Shown here: one piece after another, positions 1-9,750 of the stretch
Numbering within the stretch: the stretch's first letter is position 1
Layout of the letters: each line of letters opens with the position of its first letter
Assembly: GCF_002872475.1 (NCBI RefSeq)
Contig: NZ_CP025682.1
Coordinates: 434,001 to 498,000, forward strand
DNA from: Pseudazoarcus pumilus
GTDB taxonomy: Bacteria; Pseudomonadota; Gammaproteobacteria; Burkholderiales; Rhodocyclaceae
Direction: 5' to 3'
Length of the DNA: 64,000 nucleotides
Notes under the pieces: generated by a model
Seen by the model: only the letters and a program-made list of their open reading frames with translations
Told to the model about the DNA's origin: nothing
Databases searched by the model: none
Program-made: the position numbers and the translations under genes

Positions 1-518
1 GTGTTGTCCTTCTCGCCGTGGATCAGCAGCGTCTGTGCGGCCTCGGGCAGGTGTTCGGTATCGTAGTAGCGGTCGGCGCCGATCATCTCGCCGCAGGGCG
101 TGCCGACCAGCGCGATGCGTCCCGGCGGCGTGGGCGAGGCGCCCAGACGCCTGGCCACGCAGCTCGCCACGTAGGCGCCGAACGAGAAGCCGGTCAGCGC
201 CAGCGGAAGCGCGCCCCAGCGCGACTGCGCCCAGGCGATCACGGCGAGCATGTCCTCGGTCTCGCCGTGGCCTTCGTCGTGCGTGCCTTCGCTGGCGCCG
301 ACGCCGCGGAAGTTGGGGCGGATCGTCGCGTAGTTGAGGTCACGCATGGTGCGCGACAAGGTGTGCGCAACCTTGTTGGTGTTGGTGCCGGAAAACAGCG
401 GATGCGGGTGACACACCAGCGCGATGCCGCGCACTTCGTGTGGCAGGTCGAGCAGCGCGTCGATCGCGCCGGCCGGGCCGCGCAGTTCGATCTGCTCGGT
501 CGGGATGGGGCGGGCCAT
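1..518 (-). CDS. Alpha/beta hydrolase, 3' end cut by window edge
   Basis: About 172 N-terminal residues are visible; the C-terminus lies beyond base 1. The protein has the look of a small cytosolic alpha/beta hydrolase of the dienelactone-hydrolase-like type. A CHPHP motif lies near residue 36, an RPNFRGVG segment near 67, and the nucleophile elbow GFSFG at 110-114 with Ser112. The Asp and His of the triad are not in the window. Its ATG overlaps the stop codon of the upstream ferredoxin gene by one base (TGATG), so the two are probably translationally coupled. The substrate cannot be inferred. Confidence 0.85.
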   Translation of the reverse strand, partial: MARPIPTEQIELRGPAGAIDALLDLPHEVRGIALVCHPHPLFSGTNTNKVAHTLSRTMRDLNYATIRPNFRGVGASEGTHDEGHGETEDMLAVIAWAQSRWGALPLALTGFSFGAYVASCVARRLGASPTPPGRIALVGTPCGEMIGADRYYDTEHLPEAAQTLLIHGEKDN

Positions 519-835
519 CAGGAATCTCCAAGTTTCAGTCGTTTCACGATGCGGCCATGGACGAGATGTTCGTCGATGATCTCGTCGATGTCCTCGCGAT
601 CCACAAAGGTGTACCAGACGTCGTCCGGATAGACGACCAGTACCGGGCCGTCGTCGCAGCGGTCGAGGCAGCCGGCCTTGTTGATGCGCACCTTGCCGCG
701 GCCCTTGAGGCCCAGCGCGCGGATGCGATCCTTGGCGTAGGCCTGCATGTCGGCCGAGTGATGGTCGTTGCAGCAGCTCTCGCCCTCGGCGCGCTGGTTG
801 CAGCAGAAGAAGACGTGGTGGCGAAAATAGCTCAT
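518..835 (-). CDS. Thioredoxin-like (2Fe-2S) ferredoxin
   Basis: A 105-residue protein with the N-terminal pattern FFCCNQR and the later CLDRC pattern of the thioredoxin-like [2Fe-2S] ferredoxin family, which is related to the NuoE subunit fold. Probable cluster ligands are among Cys11/Cys12, Cys21/Cys22, Cys56 and Cys60. It is a probable cytosolic electron carrier or cluster-binding protein; its partner is unknown. It is first in a two-gene unit with the alpha/beta hydrolase, and a TATAAT box lies about 45 bases upstream of its ATG. The length is normal for the family. Confidence 0.88.
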   Translation of the reverse strand: MSYFRHHVFFCCNQRAEGESCCNDHHSADMQAYAKDRIRALGLKGRGKVRINKAGCLDRCDDGPVLVVYPDDVWYTFVDREDIDEIIDEHLVHGRIVKRLKLGDS

Positions 836-879
836 CGGGTGCTCCGTCCGGACGGCGCGTAGGCCTGGACAAAGGCCCG

Positions 880-885
880 ATTATA
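880..885 (-). promoter_or_regulatory. Putative -10 box upstream of the ferredoxin gene
   Basis: A perfect TATAAT on the minus strand, in the short gap between the VanZ gene and the ferredoxin gene. No good -35 hexamer is visible at the usual spacing, so this is a partial promoter call. Confidence 0.5.
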
Positions 886-900
886 CCGGCCGGGGCGCGC

Positions 901-1959
901 TCAGCCCTCGTGCAGGTGCTCGCCGCGCCACAGTCCGAGCGCCGACAGGTAGGCCAGCGCGACGAACGGCCAGGCACCGGAGACCACGCGCACCAGGCCG
1001 TGGAAATTCTCGAAGTTGCCCGTGATCAGGCGCTGCGTGCCGGTCAGGTAGGGGTTCTCGGGGATCAGGTTGGCGAGCGTCGCCGCGCCCAGCAGCGCCA
1101 TGCCGGCGATCGCGTGCTGATGCACGCGCGGCAGCCACAGCGTCAGCACGAGCAGCACGGTGCCGATCAGGATGCCGTTGCGCGTGCCCGGCGTGAGCCA
1201 CAGCATCGGGTCACCCGGTACGTAGAAGATCGACGACGCCCCGGCCTTGGCCGCGATGCCCATGACGAGGATCAGCAGGATCGGCCAGGCGCGCGTGCGC
1301 TGCATCATGCAGCGCGCGAACAGCCCGATGGCGAGCAGGCCGCAGGCGACCATGGCCGCTTCGAGCGCGATGAACGGGCGCGGCTGGAAGGACATCGGTG
1401 TGGGCAGTCCGAGCAGGCGACGCAGATCGCCGGCGCCGAACAACGAGGTGTCGGGCATGAACTGGGCGAGCAGCCACAGCGCCAGCAGCACCAGGCCCAG
1501 ATCGCCGGTGCGCCCGGGCACGACGGTGGCCGCGCGCCAACCCAGCAGACCGCCGCCGCGCTCGAACAGCCTGCGTCCGCACAAAGCGCCGGCCACCGCG
1601 CCGATGAGCGCGCCGAGTGCATTGCAGCCCAGGTCGACGTTGCTGGAAATGCGGCTGGGGAGGAAGTTCTGCGTGGTCTCGACCGACAGGCTGAGCAGCG
1701 TGCCCAGCAGTGTCGCCAGCACGATGGCGGCGACGGCCGACAGCCGGCGCGGCAGTGCCGGCACCAATACGAAGCCCAGCGGCATGTAGCCGAGCACGTT
1801 GACCGCCAGATCCTCGGCGCGCACGTACTTCGGCCATGGCGCGAACAGGTAGTCGAACAGCGGCAGGCCGCTGTAATGCCAGCCGGAGAACGGGTACAGG
1901 CAGGCCCAGGCGATGAGCAACGCACAGCACGCCGCGAGATACTTCGGCAGCGGGCTCAT
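901..1959 (-). CDS. VanZ family membrane protein
   Basis: A 352-residue protein with about nine hydrophobic segments. The N-terminal half has the VanZ-like pattern: NVLGYMPLGF near residue 54 and a polar SVETTQ-FLPSR-SNVDLGCN stretch near 92-112. VanZ itself confers low-level teicoplanin resistance, but most relatives are uncharacterised, so resistance is not implied. At about 350 residues it is longer than minimal VanZ proteins because of a C-terminal set of extra membrane segments. It starts 12 bases after the stop of the sodium:solute symporter gene, which suggests cotranscription. Confidence 0.8.
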   Translation of the reverse strand: MSPLPKYLAACCALLIAWACLYPFSGWHYSGLPLFDYLFAPWPKYVRAEDLAVNVLGYMPLGFVLVPALPRRLSAVAAIVLATLLGTLLSLSVETTQNFLPSRISSNVDLGCNALGALIGAVAGALCGRRLFERGGGLLGWRAATVVPGRTGDLGLVLLALWLLAQFMPDTSLFGAGDLRRLLGLPTPMSFQPRPFIALEAAMVACGLLAIGLFARCMMQRTRAWPILLILVMGIAAKAGASSIFYVPGDPMLWLTPGTRNGILIGTVLLVLTLWLPRVHQHAIAGMALLGAATLANLIPENPYLTGTQRLITGNFENFHGLVRVVSGAWPFVALAYLSALGLWRGEHLHEG

Positions 1960-1971
1960 GCGTCCCCCATG

Positions 1972-3432
1972 TCAGCGCGCCGTGTGATGCGTGGCGGCGG
2001 CTGCGTGGTGGTGGCCGGCGTGCGGGCGATGGTGACTGGGACGACCGACGTAGCCGCCCACGATCATGCCGAAGGCGCTGACCACCAGACCGTAGAGCTG
2101 CGGCTCGACGTCACCTTCGGGCACGAACAGTTCCAGCACGAGCCAGGTGCCGATGCCCAGTACGATGGCAAGCGTCGCGCCCAGGTTGTTGGCGCGCTTC
2201 CAGAACAGGCCGAAGGCCAGCGGCACGAAGGCGCCGGCCAGCGTCACGCGGTAGGCGCTCTCGACCATGTGATGGATGGTCGCCGTCGTCGACACCGCAT
2301 ACAGGGCGACCATCACGCAGAACGCGCACACCGCCAGGCGCGTGACCAGCAGCAGCTGGCGGTCGCTCATCGCGGGCCAGAAGCCGCGCACGATGTTCTC
2401 CGAGAAGGTCACCGACGGGGCCAGCAGCGTGCCCGAGGCGGTGCTCATGATCACCGAGATGAGCGCGCCGAAGAACACCACCTGTGCGGCGAAGGGCATG
2501 TAACCGACGATCAGGCTGGGCAGGATGAGCTGCGAATCCTCGGCCATGAAGCGCTCCACCATCGCCGGGTCGATGAGTGTGGCCGAGTAAGCCAGGAACA
2601 GCGGCACGGCGGCGAAGAAGAAGTAGGAGATGCCGCCGATGGTGGTGCCCCACACCGCGATGGTCTCGTTCTTCGACGAATTGACGCGCTGGAACACGTC
2701 CTGCTGAGGGATCGACCCCAGTGCCATGGTCAGCAGCGCGGCGATCCAGGCGAGCATGTCGAGCGCGTCGAGCGTGGGCAGGAACTCGAACTTGCCCTCG
2801 GCCGCCGCCTTTGTGATGACGGTGTCGAAGCCGCCGGCCATGTCGCCGGCCAGCCAGGTCACGTAGAGCAGGCCGAGGATGATCACGATCATCTGCACGA
2901 AGGTGGTCATCGCCACCGACCACATGCCGCCGAACAGCGTGTAGACCAGCACCACGCCGGCGCCGATGAACACGCCCTGATTGATCGTCACCAGCCCGTC
3001 GGAGAGCACGTTGAACACCAGCCCCAGCGCGGCCATCTGCGCGCCGACCCAGCCCAGGTAGGAGACGATGATGGCCAGCGACAGCGCCACCTCGGTGCCG
3101 CGGTTGTAGCGCACGCGGAAGAAGTCGCCGAGCGTGAGCAGATTCATGCGGTAGAGCGGGCGCGCGAAGACCAGGCCGAACAGCACCAGGCAGATCGACG
3201 CGCCCAGCGGGTCCGAGATCAGCCCGCGAAAGCCCTCGTCGATGAAGGTCGCCGAGATGCCCAGCACCGTCTCGGCCCCGAACCAGGTCGCGAACACCAT
3301 CGCCAGCACGAACACGAAGGGCAGGTTGCGCCCGGCGACGATGTAGTCGCGCGCGTTGTGCACGCGGGTGGCCGCATACAGGCCGATGGCGACCGAGACG
3401 GCGATGTAGGCGATCACGAGCCAGAGCAGCAT
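1972..3432 (-). CDS. Sodium:solute symporter (SSS family)
   Basis: A 486-residue inner-membrane transporter with about 12-13 hydrophobic segments and typical SSS signatures: an ARDYIVAGRNLP start, FATWFGAET near residue 48, and the GALISVIMSTASG segment about two thirds along. It is expected to use a sodium gradient to import an organic solute; the substrate cannot be read from sequence. The start is supported by a GGAAGGA ribosome-binding site. The last 20 residues form a histidine-rich cytoplasmic tail with runs of HH and HHH, which is not part of the SSS fold. Confidence 0.9.
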   Translation of the reverse strand: MLLWLVIAYIAVSVAIGLYAATRVHNARDYIVAGRNLPFVFVLAMVFATWFGAETVLGISATFIDEGFRGLISDPLGASICLVLFGLVFARPLYRMNLLTLGDFFRVRYNRGTEVALSLAIIVSYLGWVGAQMAALGLVFNVLSDGLVTINQGVFIGAGVVLVYTLFGGMWSVAMTTFVQMIVIILGLLYVTWLAGDMAGGFDTVITKAAAEGKFEFLPTLDALDMLAWIAALLTMALGSIPQQDVFQRVNSSKNETIAVWGTTIGGISYFFFAAVPLFLAYSATLIDPAMVERFMAEDSQLILPSLIVGYMPFAAQVVFFGALISVIMSTASGTLLAPSVTFSENIVRGFWPAMSDRQLLLVTRLAVCAFCVMVALYAVSTTATIHHMVESAYRVTLAGAFVPLAFGLFWKRANNLGATLAIVLGIGTWLVLELFVPEGDVEPQLYGLVVSAFGMIVGGYVGRPSHHRPHAGHHHAAAATHHTAR

Positions 3433-3531
3433 GGTCGGTCCTTCCGGGCGGGTTGGGGGCGGCGTTGCGTGGGCGCAAGTTTAGCAACGAATCGGCGCAG
3501 GCGAGTGCGCCGCATCGCGTGCGATCGCGGA

Positions 3532-3927
3532 CTATTTCAGCACGTCGAGCGCAAGCCCGTGGGCCGCCGCTGCAAGTCGATCGTCATTGGTCCACAGCGC
3601 CTCGCAGCCATGATCGAGGGCGCACGCCAGATGCAGCGCATCGGGCGTGCGCAGTCCGAAGCGGGCGCGCAGCTCGGCCGCCTGGATGAAGCTCTCGACT
3701 CCCAGCGGCAACTGCACGAAGCGCGTCAACGCCGACTCGAAGCGGGCGCGTAGCGCCAGGTCACCGGTTCGCATTGGCTTGACCAGGCATTCGAGGTGCA
3801 CCAGCGGCGAGATCGCGAACTGCGCGTCGGCGCGCCCGGCGATGGCTCGTCGCACGCGCGGGGCGAACAATGGGTCGTCCTCGATTGCGTAGATCAGCAG
3901 GCAGCTGTCGAGGTAGATCATTCCCAC
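3532..3927 (-). CDS. PIN-domain (VapC-like) toxin
   Basis: A 131-residue PIN-domain protein beginning MGMIYLDSCLLIY, with Asp7 as the first metal-binding acid. A conserved Glu lies in LVHLECLVKP, and late acids occur in RTPDALHL and TNDDRL. This matches VapC-type endoribonucleases of type II toxin-antitoxin systems. The start overlaps the 3' end of the antitoxin gene by ten bases, the standard antitoxin-first order. The RNA target is not predictable. Length and acidic residues look intact, so the module is probably functional. Confidence 0.88.
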   Translation of the reverse strand: MGMIYLDSCLLIYAIEDDPLFAPRVRRAIAGRADAQFAISPLVHLECLVKPMRTGDLALRARFESALTRFVQLPLGVESFIQAAELRARFGLRTPDALHLACALDHGCEALWTNDDRLAAAAHGLALDVLK

Positions 3928-4172
3928 GCCGCGCGTTCGGCCGCGATGCCGGCCTCGATGGCTTCGTGGTCGCGCCTCATGTGGGCGGGCAGCGGGTGTT
4001 CGTCGAGCCAGCGCAGGAAATCGGCGCCGAGGCCGGGTGCGGTGGCGGCATGCTCGGCGACCAGTCGTGCGACCGGCTGGCCGCGATTGGCGATCACGAC
4101 CTCCTCGCCCGCCTGCGCGTACTTGACGAGTTGGGAGAGGCGATTCTTAGCGTCGAGGATGTTGATCTGCAT
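3918..4172 (-). CDS. Phd/YefM-type antitoxin
   Basis: An 84-residue protein starting MQINILDAKNRLSQLVKYAQ and continuing GEEVVIANRGQPVARL, the classical Phd/YefM N-terminal DNA-binding and dimerisation domain. The acidic, flexible C-terminal part (from about residue 50) would bind and neutralise the PIN toxin encoded by the overlapping downstream gene. By analogy with the family, the antitoxin and the complex probably repress their own promoter upstream of base 4172. Confidence 0.9.
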   Translation of the reverse strand: MQINILDAKNRLSQLVKYAQAGEEVVIANRGQPVARLVAEHAATAPGLGADFLRWLDEHPLPAHMRRDHEAIEAGIAAERAAWE

Positions 4173-4227
4173 GCTGCGCCCCTGTTCATGCGTTAAAGGC
4201 TAGCAGATCTGGCCAGGTTGGCCAAGT

Positions 4228-5757
4228 TCAGCCGAAGCGCGTGTACAACTCCAGCGCGAGCAGCGCGGCGAGCGCCACGCCGATCAGTGCCAGCCACCGC
4301 CCCTGGCGCCGTTGCGCGGCGACGAGGCGTTCGAGTTCGTCACCGCGGCCGCGGCGTTGACGTTCGTGCTCGACCAGTGCCGCATGCACCAGGCGCGGCA
4401 GCTGCGGCAGCGTCGTCGCCCAGTTCGGCGCTTCCGTCTGCAGCGACTGGACGAAACCGCGCACGCCCAGCTGTTCTCCCATCCAGCGCTCGAGGAAAGG
4501 CTTGGCGGTCTTCCACAGGTCCAGATCGGGGTCGAGCTGACGGCCCAGCCCCTCGATGTTGAGCAGCGTCTTCTGCAGCAGCACCAGCTGCGGCTGCACC
4601 CCCATCTCGAAGCGGCGCGCGGTCTGGAACAGGCGCAGCAGCGTCTTGCCGAAGGAGATGTCCTTGAGCGGCTTGTCGAAGATCGGCTCGCACACCGTGC
4701 GGATGGCCGCCTCGAAGTCCTCGACGCGGGTCTTGGCCGGCACCCAGCCGGCCTCGATGTGGGCCAGCGCCACGCGCCGGTAGTCGCGCTTGAAGAAGGC
4801 CAGGAAATTCTGCGCGAGGTAGTTCTTGTCCTCTTCGTTGAGCGTGCCCATGATGCCGAAGTCGAGCGCGATGTAGCGCCCGTCGCGATGCACCAGGATG
4901 TTGCCCGGATGCATGTCGGCGTGGAAGAAGCCGTCGCGGAAGACCTGAGTGAAGAAGATCTCGACGCCCGCGCGCGACAGCGCGGACAGGTCCGTGCCCT
5001 GTGCGAGCAGCGCATCGTTCTGCGAGATCGGCACGCCGTGCATGCGCTCCATCACCATCACCTCGCGCCCGCACCAGTCCCAATACACCTCGGGCACCAG
5101 CAGCAGGCGCGAATCGGCGAAGTTGCGCCGCAACTGCGAGCAGTTGGCCGCCTCGCGCATCAGGTCGAGTTCGTCGTTCAGATGCTTGGAGAATTCCGCC
5201 ACGACCTCGCGCGGCTTCAGACGCCGCCCCTCCGCCCACAGCTTCTCGAGCAGCATCGCGGCCGTCTCGAGCAGTGCGATGTCGTGCGAGATGACACGCT
5301 CGATGCCGGGGCGCAGGATCTTGATCGCCACCTCGGTACCATCGGGCAGCTCGGCGAAATGCACCTGCGCGACCGAGGCCGAAGCCACCGGCTCGCGCGC
5401 GAAGCGGCGAAACACCTCGTCGACCGGCTGGCCGTAGAAGGCCTCGAGCACGGCCACCGCCTGCTCGGCGGGAAACGGCGGCACGCGATCCTGCAACAGC
5501 GCCAGTTCGTCGGCCACGTCGGGTGGCAGCAGGTCGCGCCGCGTGGAGAGCATCTGGCCGAACTTGACGAAGATCGGCCCGAGCGACTCGAGCGCACGGC
5601 GCAGACGCACTCCGCGCGGTTGCGAGAAGCGGCGCCAGAAGAAGAAGAACTTCCACACGCGTGCGAGCCGCCCGCTGGCGTCGACGTCGAGCACCACGCG
5701 ATCCAGGCCGAAGCGCAGGCTCACGAAGACGATTCGGGCAAGACGGAAGAGACGCAC
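4228..5757 (-). CDS. ubiB: Ubiquinone biosynthesis protein kinase-like UbiB
   Basis: A 509-residue member of the ABC1/ADCK atypical kinase family needed for ubiquinone synthesis. Visible family features are the KFGQ motif at 65-68, the Ala-rich nucleotide loop [10 protein letters not shown] at 124-133, the lysine in VAIKI near 146, the HADMHPGN catalytic-loop region and the ALDFGIMG metal-binding motif. The C-terminus ends in a hydrophobic segment ([15 protein letters not shown]), the usual UbiB membrane anchor. Start is a GTG. It is not beside ubiE or ubiJ, with which it is often clustered. Confidence 0.93.
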   Translation of the reverse strand: MRLFRLARIVFVSLRFGLDRVVLDVDASGRLARVWKFFFFWRRFSQPRGVRLRRALESLGPIFVKFGQMLSTRRDLLPPDVADELALLQDRVPPFPAEQAVAVLEAFYGQPVDEVFRRFAREPVASASVAQVHFAELPDGTEVAIKILRPGIERVISHDIALLETAAMLLEKLWAEGRRLKPREVVAEFSKHLNDELDLMREAANCSQLRRNFADSRLLLVPEVYWDWCGREVMVMERMHGVPISQNDALLAQGTDLSALSRAGVEIFFTQVFRDGFFHADMHPGNILVHRDGRYIALDFGIMGTLNEEDKNYLAQNFLAFFKRDYRRVALAHIEAGWVPAKTRVEDFEAAIRTVCEPIFDKPLKDISFGKTLLRLFQTARRFEMGVQPQLVLLQKTLLNIEGLGRQLDPDLDLWKTAKPFLERWMGEQLGVRGFVQSLQTEAPNWATTLPQLPRLVHAALVEHERQRRGRGDELERLVAAQRRQGRWLALIGVALAALLALELYTRFG

Positions 5758-5826
5758 GTGGGCTCGCGGCAGGGTGGCAAAACAGCGACTTTAGCCCGAA
5801 AGCCGGTGGCGAGAAACCGCAGGCCT

Positions 5827-7743
5827 TCAGTCCAGGGCCATCACACTCTCCAGCGCGGCACGCAATGGTGCGGCGCTGGCCCGAACGAAACGGTCGGTCA
5901 GATGCTGGTTGTCCCGGAACACCGGCACACCATGCGCGGTGATCGCCGAGCAGCGGCCGTCGGGGCACACCAGCGGGGCCGGATCGAATACGACGACGTT
6001 GGGCAGCCCGCGAGCCGCCTCGCGCAGGTGCCCGGCGATGCGCGCGGCCTTCTCGGAGGACGGCTTGCCGCGACAGGCTTCGATCAGCGGGAAGTGTTCC
6101 TGCTCGCGCGCGCGGGCCAGGCATCCTGGCCCGTCCATGCCCAGGTGCGGCGTACCGGCCAGCACGAGAATCTGCCCCACGTGCGGCGACAGCCGGGCGA
6201 GGATGCGCCGGCTGCCCTCGATCCATTGCCTGGCGTCGAGTGCGGAACCGTTGCCGCTGCCGATGATCACCGCCTCCGGCTGTTGCGCGACGATGGCATC
6301 GATGGCGTCCGCCCGCCACCGGCTGCAGATCTCGAAGATGCCGCCGATGCGCTTGTAGAAGATATCCTCGTCGACGATCGGACACGCCGACTTGGTGAGT
6401 ACTACGACGCGCCACTGCGGCGGCGGGAACAGTGCCGGAAAGGCGGAAAACCATTGCGCGCCGATGCTGTCCCCGATGAACACCACCGTGCGGGAGGCCT
6501 CCCTCTCGCCGAACACGCAAGGGGACAGTTCGGCGCTGCTGATCCAGCTGTCGCAGCCCATGCGATAGATCACCGGCATGTCGAGACGGATGTCGAGTTC
6601 CGGGTCACGCTTGGATCGTTCGCCCGAAGAAGGTGCCCACAAGGCATGCAGGGATCCTGCGAACGCGATCGTGATCGCCAGCAGGCCGGTAAGCATGACC
6701 GGTCTTGGCGCGAAATGGCTGAGGTGGCCTTTCCAGAATGGCAGCTCGATCAGACGGTAGGTGAGCATCGCCAGCAGCAGGGTGAGAAGAAGCAATGCGG
6801 CCGTTTCCGCCGCGCTGTGATCGAAACCGAGTGCTGCGCCAAAGGTGAGTACCGGCCAGTGCCATAGATAGATCGAGTAGGAGCGGTCGCCGATCCACAC
6901 CAGCCGGACGTCCGCCAGCGGATTTCGCGTTGCCGTGATGCCGCCGGCGATGATCGCTGCCGCGCCCAGGCTGGGCGCGAGCGCGTGGATGCCGGGATAG
7001 GGCGTTGCGGTGTCGAGCGAGATGGCGCTGACGAGGACAAGGGTCAGCCCGCAACCCAGTGCGAGCAAGGAGGCAGTGCGGTTGAGACGCACAGTGCCGC
7101 GATCGATCGCCAAGCAGATGGTGGCGCCGAGCGAGAATTGCCAGATGCGCGCGGGCATCTGGTAGAAGGCTTGAATCGGCGCCAGATGCGTCCACAAGAC
7201 GCAGGCGAGCATCCCGACCAGCGTCAGCGCAGCCAGTGCGGTGAGCGCCCGCACGCCGCGCGTCGACAGCCACAGGACGCCGGCGAGCAGTGGTGGCCAG
7301 ATCAGATAGAACTGCTCCTCGACGCCCAGTGACCAGGTGTGCAGGAACAGGTCGCGTGCGCCCAGTTCGTCGAAGTAGTCGAGTGTGCGCAAGGCGAAGA
7401 ACAGATTGCTCGTCCAGCTTGCTGCGAACGGGGTCGATGCGAGCATTGTCCGCGCTTCTTCGCGCGACAGCAGCCAGGCAGCGGCTGCCGTCGTCAGCGT
7501 CATCATCGCAAGCAGCGCGGGCAGCAGACGGCGCAGGCGGCGCGCATAGAAGCGGGCCATGGCAATGCGGCCGTTGCGAGCGTGCTCCGCGACCAGCAGG
7601 GCGCTGATCAGATAGCCGGAAAGCACAAAGAACACGTCCACGCCGACGAAACCGCCCGCGATGCCAGGCACTCCGGCATGAGCGAGGACGACGAGAATGA
7701 CCGCCAGTGCGCGCAGTCCCTGCAGATCGGGTCGGAATGTCAT
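5827..7743 (-). CDS. Membrane acyltransferase with SGNH domain (OafA/YrhL type)
   Basis: A 638-residue two-domain protein. Residues 1 to about 340 form the Acyltransferase-3 membrane domain with ten or so hydrophobic segments and the FRPDLQGLRALAV start and FFVLSGYLIS motif. The C-terminal part is an extracytoplasmic SGNH hydrolase-like domain with GDSIGAQ (catalytic Ser), GSGNGS and a late DNQH (Asp-x-x-His). Such proteins O-acetylate surface polysaccharides, O-antigen or peptidoglycan. No polysaccharide cluster is nearby, so the acceptor is unknown. It is divergent from argS. Confidence 0.9.
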   Translation of the reverse strand: MTFRPDLQGLRALAVILVVLAHAGVPGIAGGFVGVDVFFVLSGYLISALLVAEHARNGRIAMARFYARRLRRLLPALLAMMTLTTAAAAWLLSREEARTMLASTPFAASWTSNLFFALRTLDYFDELGARDLFLHTWSLGVEEQFYLIWPPLLAGVLWLSTRGVRALTALAALTLVGMLACVLWTHLAPIQAFYQMPARIWQFSLGATICLAIDRGTVRLNRTASLLALGCGLTLVLVSAISLDTATPYPGIHALAPSLGAAAIIAGGITATRNPLADVRLVWIGDRSYSIYLWHWPVLTFGAALGFDHSAAETAALLLLTLLLAMLTYRLIELPFWKGHLSHFAPRPVMLTGLLAITIAFAGSLHALWAPSSGERSKRDPELDIRLDMPVIYRMGCDSWISSAELSPCVFGEREASRTVVFIGDSIGAQWFSAFPALFPPPQWRVVVLTKSACPIVDEDIFYKRIGGIFEICSRWRADAIDAIVAQQPEAVIIGSGNGSALDARQWIEGSRRILARLSPHVGQILVLAGTPHLGMDGPGCLARAREQEHFPLIEACRGKPSSEKAARIAGHLREAARGLPNVVVFDPAPLVCPDGRCSAITAHGVPVFRDNQHLTDRFVRASAAPLRAALESVMALD

Positions 7744-7933
7744 GCGGGAATTGAGTTGCCGATGTCATGTATGCGAATGGCAACTCTAGCGGAGTTCTTC
7801 GCAGCGCACGTCGGCGCGAATGTGCATTACTTCACGCCGGTGATGGATAACGCATGGCGATCATGCGGACCGTGTTGCCATGGGTCGGCCGCGATGAAAC
7901 CAACGCTTACCCGGCCGGGCGGGCGCGATCCGC

Positions 7934-7939
7934 TATAAT
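7934..7939 (+). promoter_or_regulatory. Putative -10 box of the argS operon
   Basis: TATAAT about 28 bases before the argS ATG, in the 223-base divergent gap between the acyltransferase gene and argS. No convincing -35 hexamer is present at 16-18 bases. The rest of this gap shows no further structure that I can identify. Confidence 0.55.
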
Positions 7940-7966
7940 TGCGCCCTTTTCCGAGCACATCGTTTC

Positions 7967-9730
7967 ATGAGCGCCGAACCCAGGATTCACCTCGCCGAAC
8001 TGCTGCAGGCTGCGCTGACCAGCGTTGCGCCCGATCATGCCGACACGCCGGTGCATATCGAGCGACCCAAGCAGGCCGGGCACGGCGACTTCGCGAGCAA
8101 TCTGGCATTGCAGCTGGCCAAGCCCTTGCGGCGCAATCCGCGCGAGCTGGCGGCGATGCTGGTGCGAGAGCTGCCCGCCTCCGATCTGGTCGTGGCCGCC
8201 GAAGTGGCGGGCGCCGGTTTCATCAACTTCACGCTGGCTGATGCGGCCAAGACGGCGGTGGTGCACGACGTGCTCGCCCGGGGCGAGACCTTCGGTCGCG
8301 GGGCGCGCTCGGGTGTGAAGGTGCTGGTGGAGTTCGTCTCGGCCAATCCGACCGGGCCGCTGCACGTCGGTCACGGGCGCGGCGCGGCCTATGGCGCCTC
8401 GCTCGCGGCGGTGCTCGACTTCGCCGGTTGCGACGTGAGCCGCGAGTACTACATCAACGATGCCGGCCGGCAGATGGACATCCTCGCGCTGTCGACCTGG
8501 CTGCGCTATCTGGCACTGGTTGGCGTCGAGGTGCCGTTCCCGCCCAACGGCTATCAGGGCGAATACGTCGTGGCGATGGCGCGCGAGCTGTTCGCGGCAC
8601 ATGGCGATCGTTTCGGCCGGGTCTGCGCCGCCGACGTGCTCGTCGGCACGCCCGGGCTGCCGGCGCCCGAACGCAAGGATGACGAGGCCGCACGACAGCG
8701 CGAGGCGCATCTGGATGCGCTGATCGCCAGCGCCCGCCGCCTGCTCGGTGAGGATTACGCCTGGGTGCACGGCTTCGCGCTCAACGCACAGCTGGGCGAT
8801 TGTCGCGAGGATCTGGGCGAGTTCGGCGTGCATTTCGACCACTGGTTCTCCGAGCGCAGCCTGTTCGATACCGGTCTGGTCGAGCGCGCCGTGGGACAGC
8901 TCGAACGCGCTGGTCACGTGTATGCGCAGGACGGCGCGAAGTGGTTCCGTTCGACCGATTTCGGCGACGAGAAAGACCGCGTGGTGCAGCGCGAGAACGG
9001 TCAATACACCTACTTCGCTTCCGACATCGCCTACCACCTGAACAAGTACGAACGCGGTTTCGACCGCATCATCGATGTGTGGGGGGCGGATCACCACGGC
9101 TACATCGCGCGTGTCCGGGGCGCCATCGCCGCGCTGGGGCTGGCGCCGGAGAAGCTCGAGGTGTCGCTGGTGCAGTTCGCGGTGCTCTATCGCAACGGGC
9201 AGAAGGCCTCGATGTCTACCCGCTCGGGGGATTTCGTCACGCTGCGCGAGTTGCGCGGCGAGGTCGGCAACGATGCCTGCCGCTTCTTCTACGTGCTGCG
9301 CAAGAGCGACCAGCACCTGGACTTCGACCTGGATCTGGCCAAGAGCCAGAGCAACGAAAACCCGGTCTACTACATCCAGTACGCGCATGCGCGCGTGTGC
9401 TCGGTGCTCGCGCAGTGGGACGGTGCGGTATCCGACCTGGCCGAGGCGGATCTGGCCCCGTTGGCCGGCGAGCGCGAACTCGCCCTGTGCGCGCGGCTGG
9501 GCGCCTTCGCCGAAGTCGTGCAAAGTGCCGCTGCCGACTATGCGCCGCATCAGATCGCCTTCTACCTGAAGGATCTGGCCGGCGACTTCCACGCCTGGTA
9601 CAACGCCGAGCGCATGCTCGTCGACGACGAGGCGGTACGATTCGCGCGGCTCGCGCTGGCCGCCGCAGTGCGTCGCGTCCTGGCCAACGGACTGGCCCTG
9701 CTCGGCGTCTCGGCGCCGGAGTCGATGTAA
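7967..9730 (+). CDS. argS: Arginyl-tRNA synthetase
   Basis: A 587-residue class I aminoacyl-tRNA synthetase that charges tRNA-Arg. The N-terminal additional domain is followed by SANPTGPLHVGHGRG with the HIGH-equivalent HVGH at 133-136. The ASMSTRSGDF segment replaces a canonical KMSKS, as is usual for ArgRS. The C-terminal anticodon-binding helical domain includes QYAHARVCSVL and ends at a typical length. It is first in a plus-strand run with the SPOR and dsbA genes, an arrangement seen in many betaproteobacteria. Confidence 0.97.
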   Translation: MSAEPRIHLAELLQAALTSVAPDHADTPVHIERPKQAGHGDFASNLALQLAKPLRRNPRELAAMLVRELPASDLVVAAEVAGAGFINFTLADAAKTAVVHDVLARGETFGRGARSGVKVLVEFVSANPTGPLHVGHGRGAAYGASLAAVLDFAGCDVSREYYINDAGRQMDILALSTWLRYLALVGVEVPFPPNGYQGEYVVAMARELFAAHGDRFGRVCAADVLVGTPGLPAPERKDDEAARQREAHLDALIASARRLLGEDYAWVHGFALNAQLGDCREDLGEFGVHFDHWFSERSLFDTGLVERAVGQLERAGHVYAQDGAKWFRSTDFGDEKDRVVQRENGQYTYFASDIAYHLNKYERGFDRIIDVWGADHHGYIARVRGAIAALGLAPEKLEVSLVQFAVLYRNGQKASMSTRSGDFVTLRELRGEVGNDACRFFYVLRKSDQHLDFDLDLAKSQSNENPVYYIQYAHARVCSVLAQWDGAVSDLAEADLAPLAGERELALCARLGAFAEVVQSAAADYAPHQIAFYLKDLAGDFHAWYNAERMLVDDEAVRFARLALAAAVRRVLANGLALLGVSAPESM

Positions 9731-9750
9731 GTGTGCACCGGAGGGAGTGA

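Noticed and set aside
910-3753. A 947-codon open frame on the plus strand
   Set aside because: It lies antisense to the VanZ, symporter and PIN genes. Its translation is rich in Arg, Gln, His and Ala with no domain; it is an artefact of high GC in the third codon position.
4312-6867. An 851-codon open frame on the plus strand
   Set aside because: Antisense to ubiB and the acyltransferase gene, which have clear motifs; low-complexity composition.
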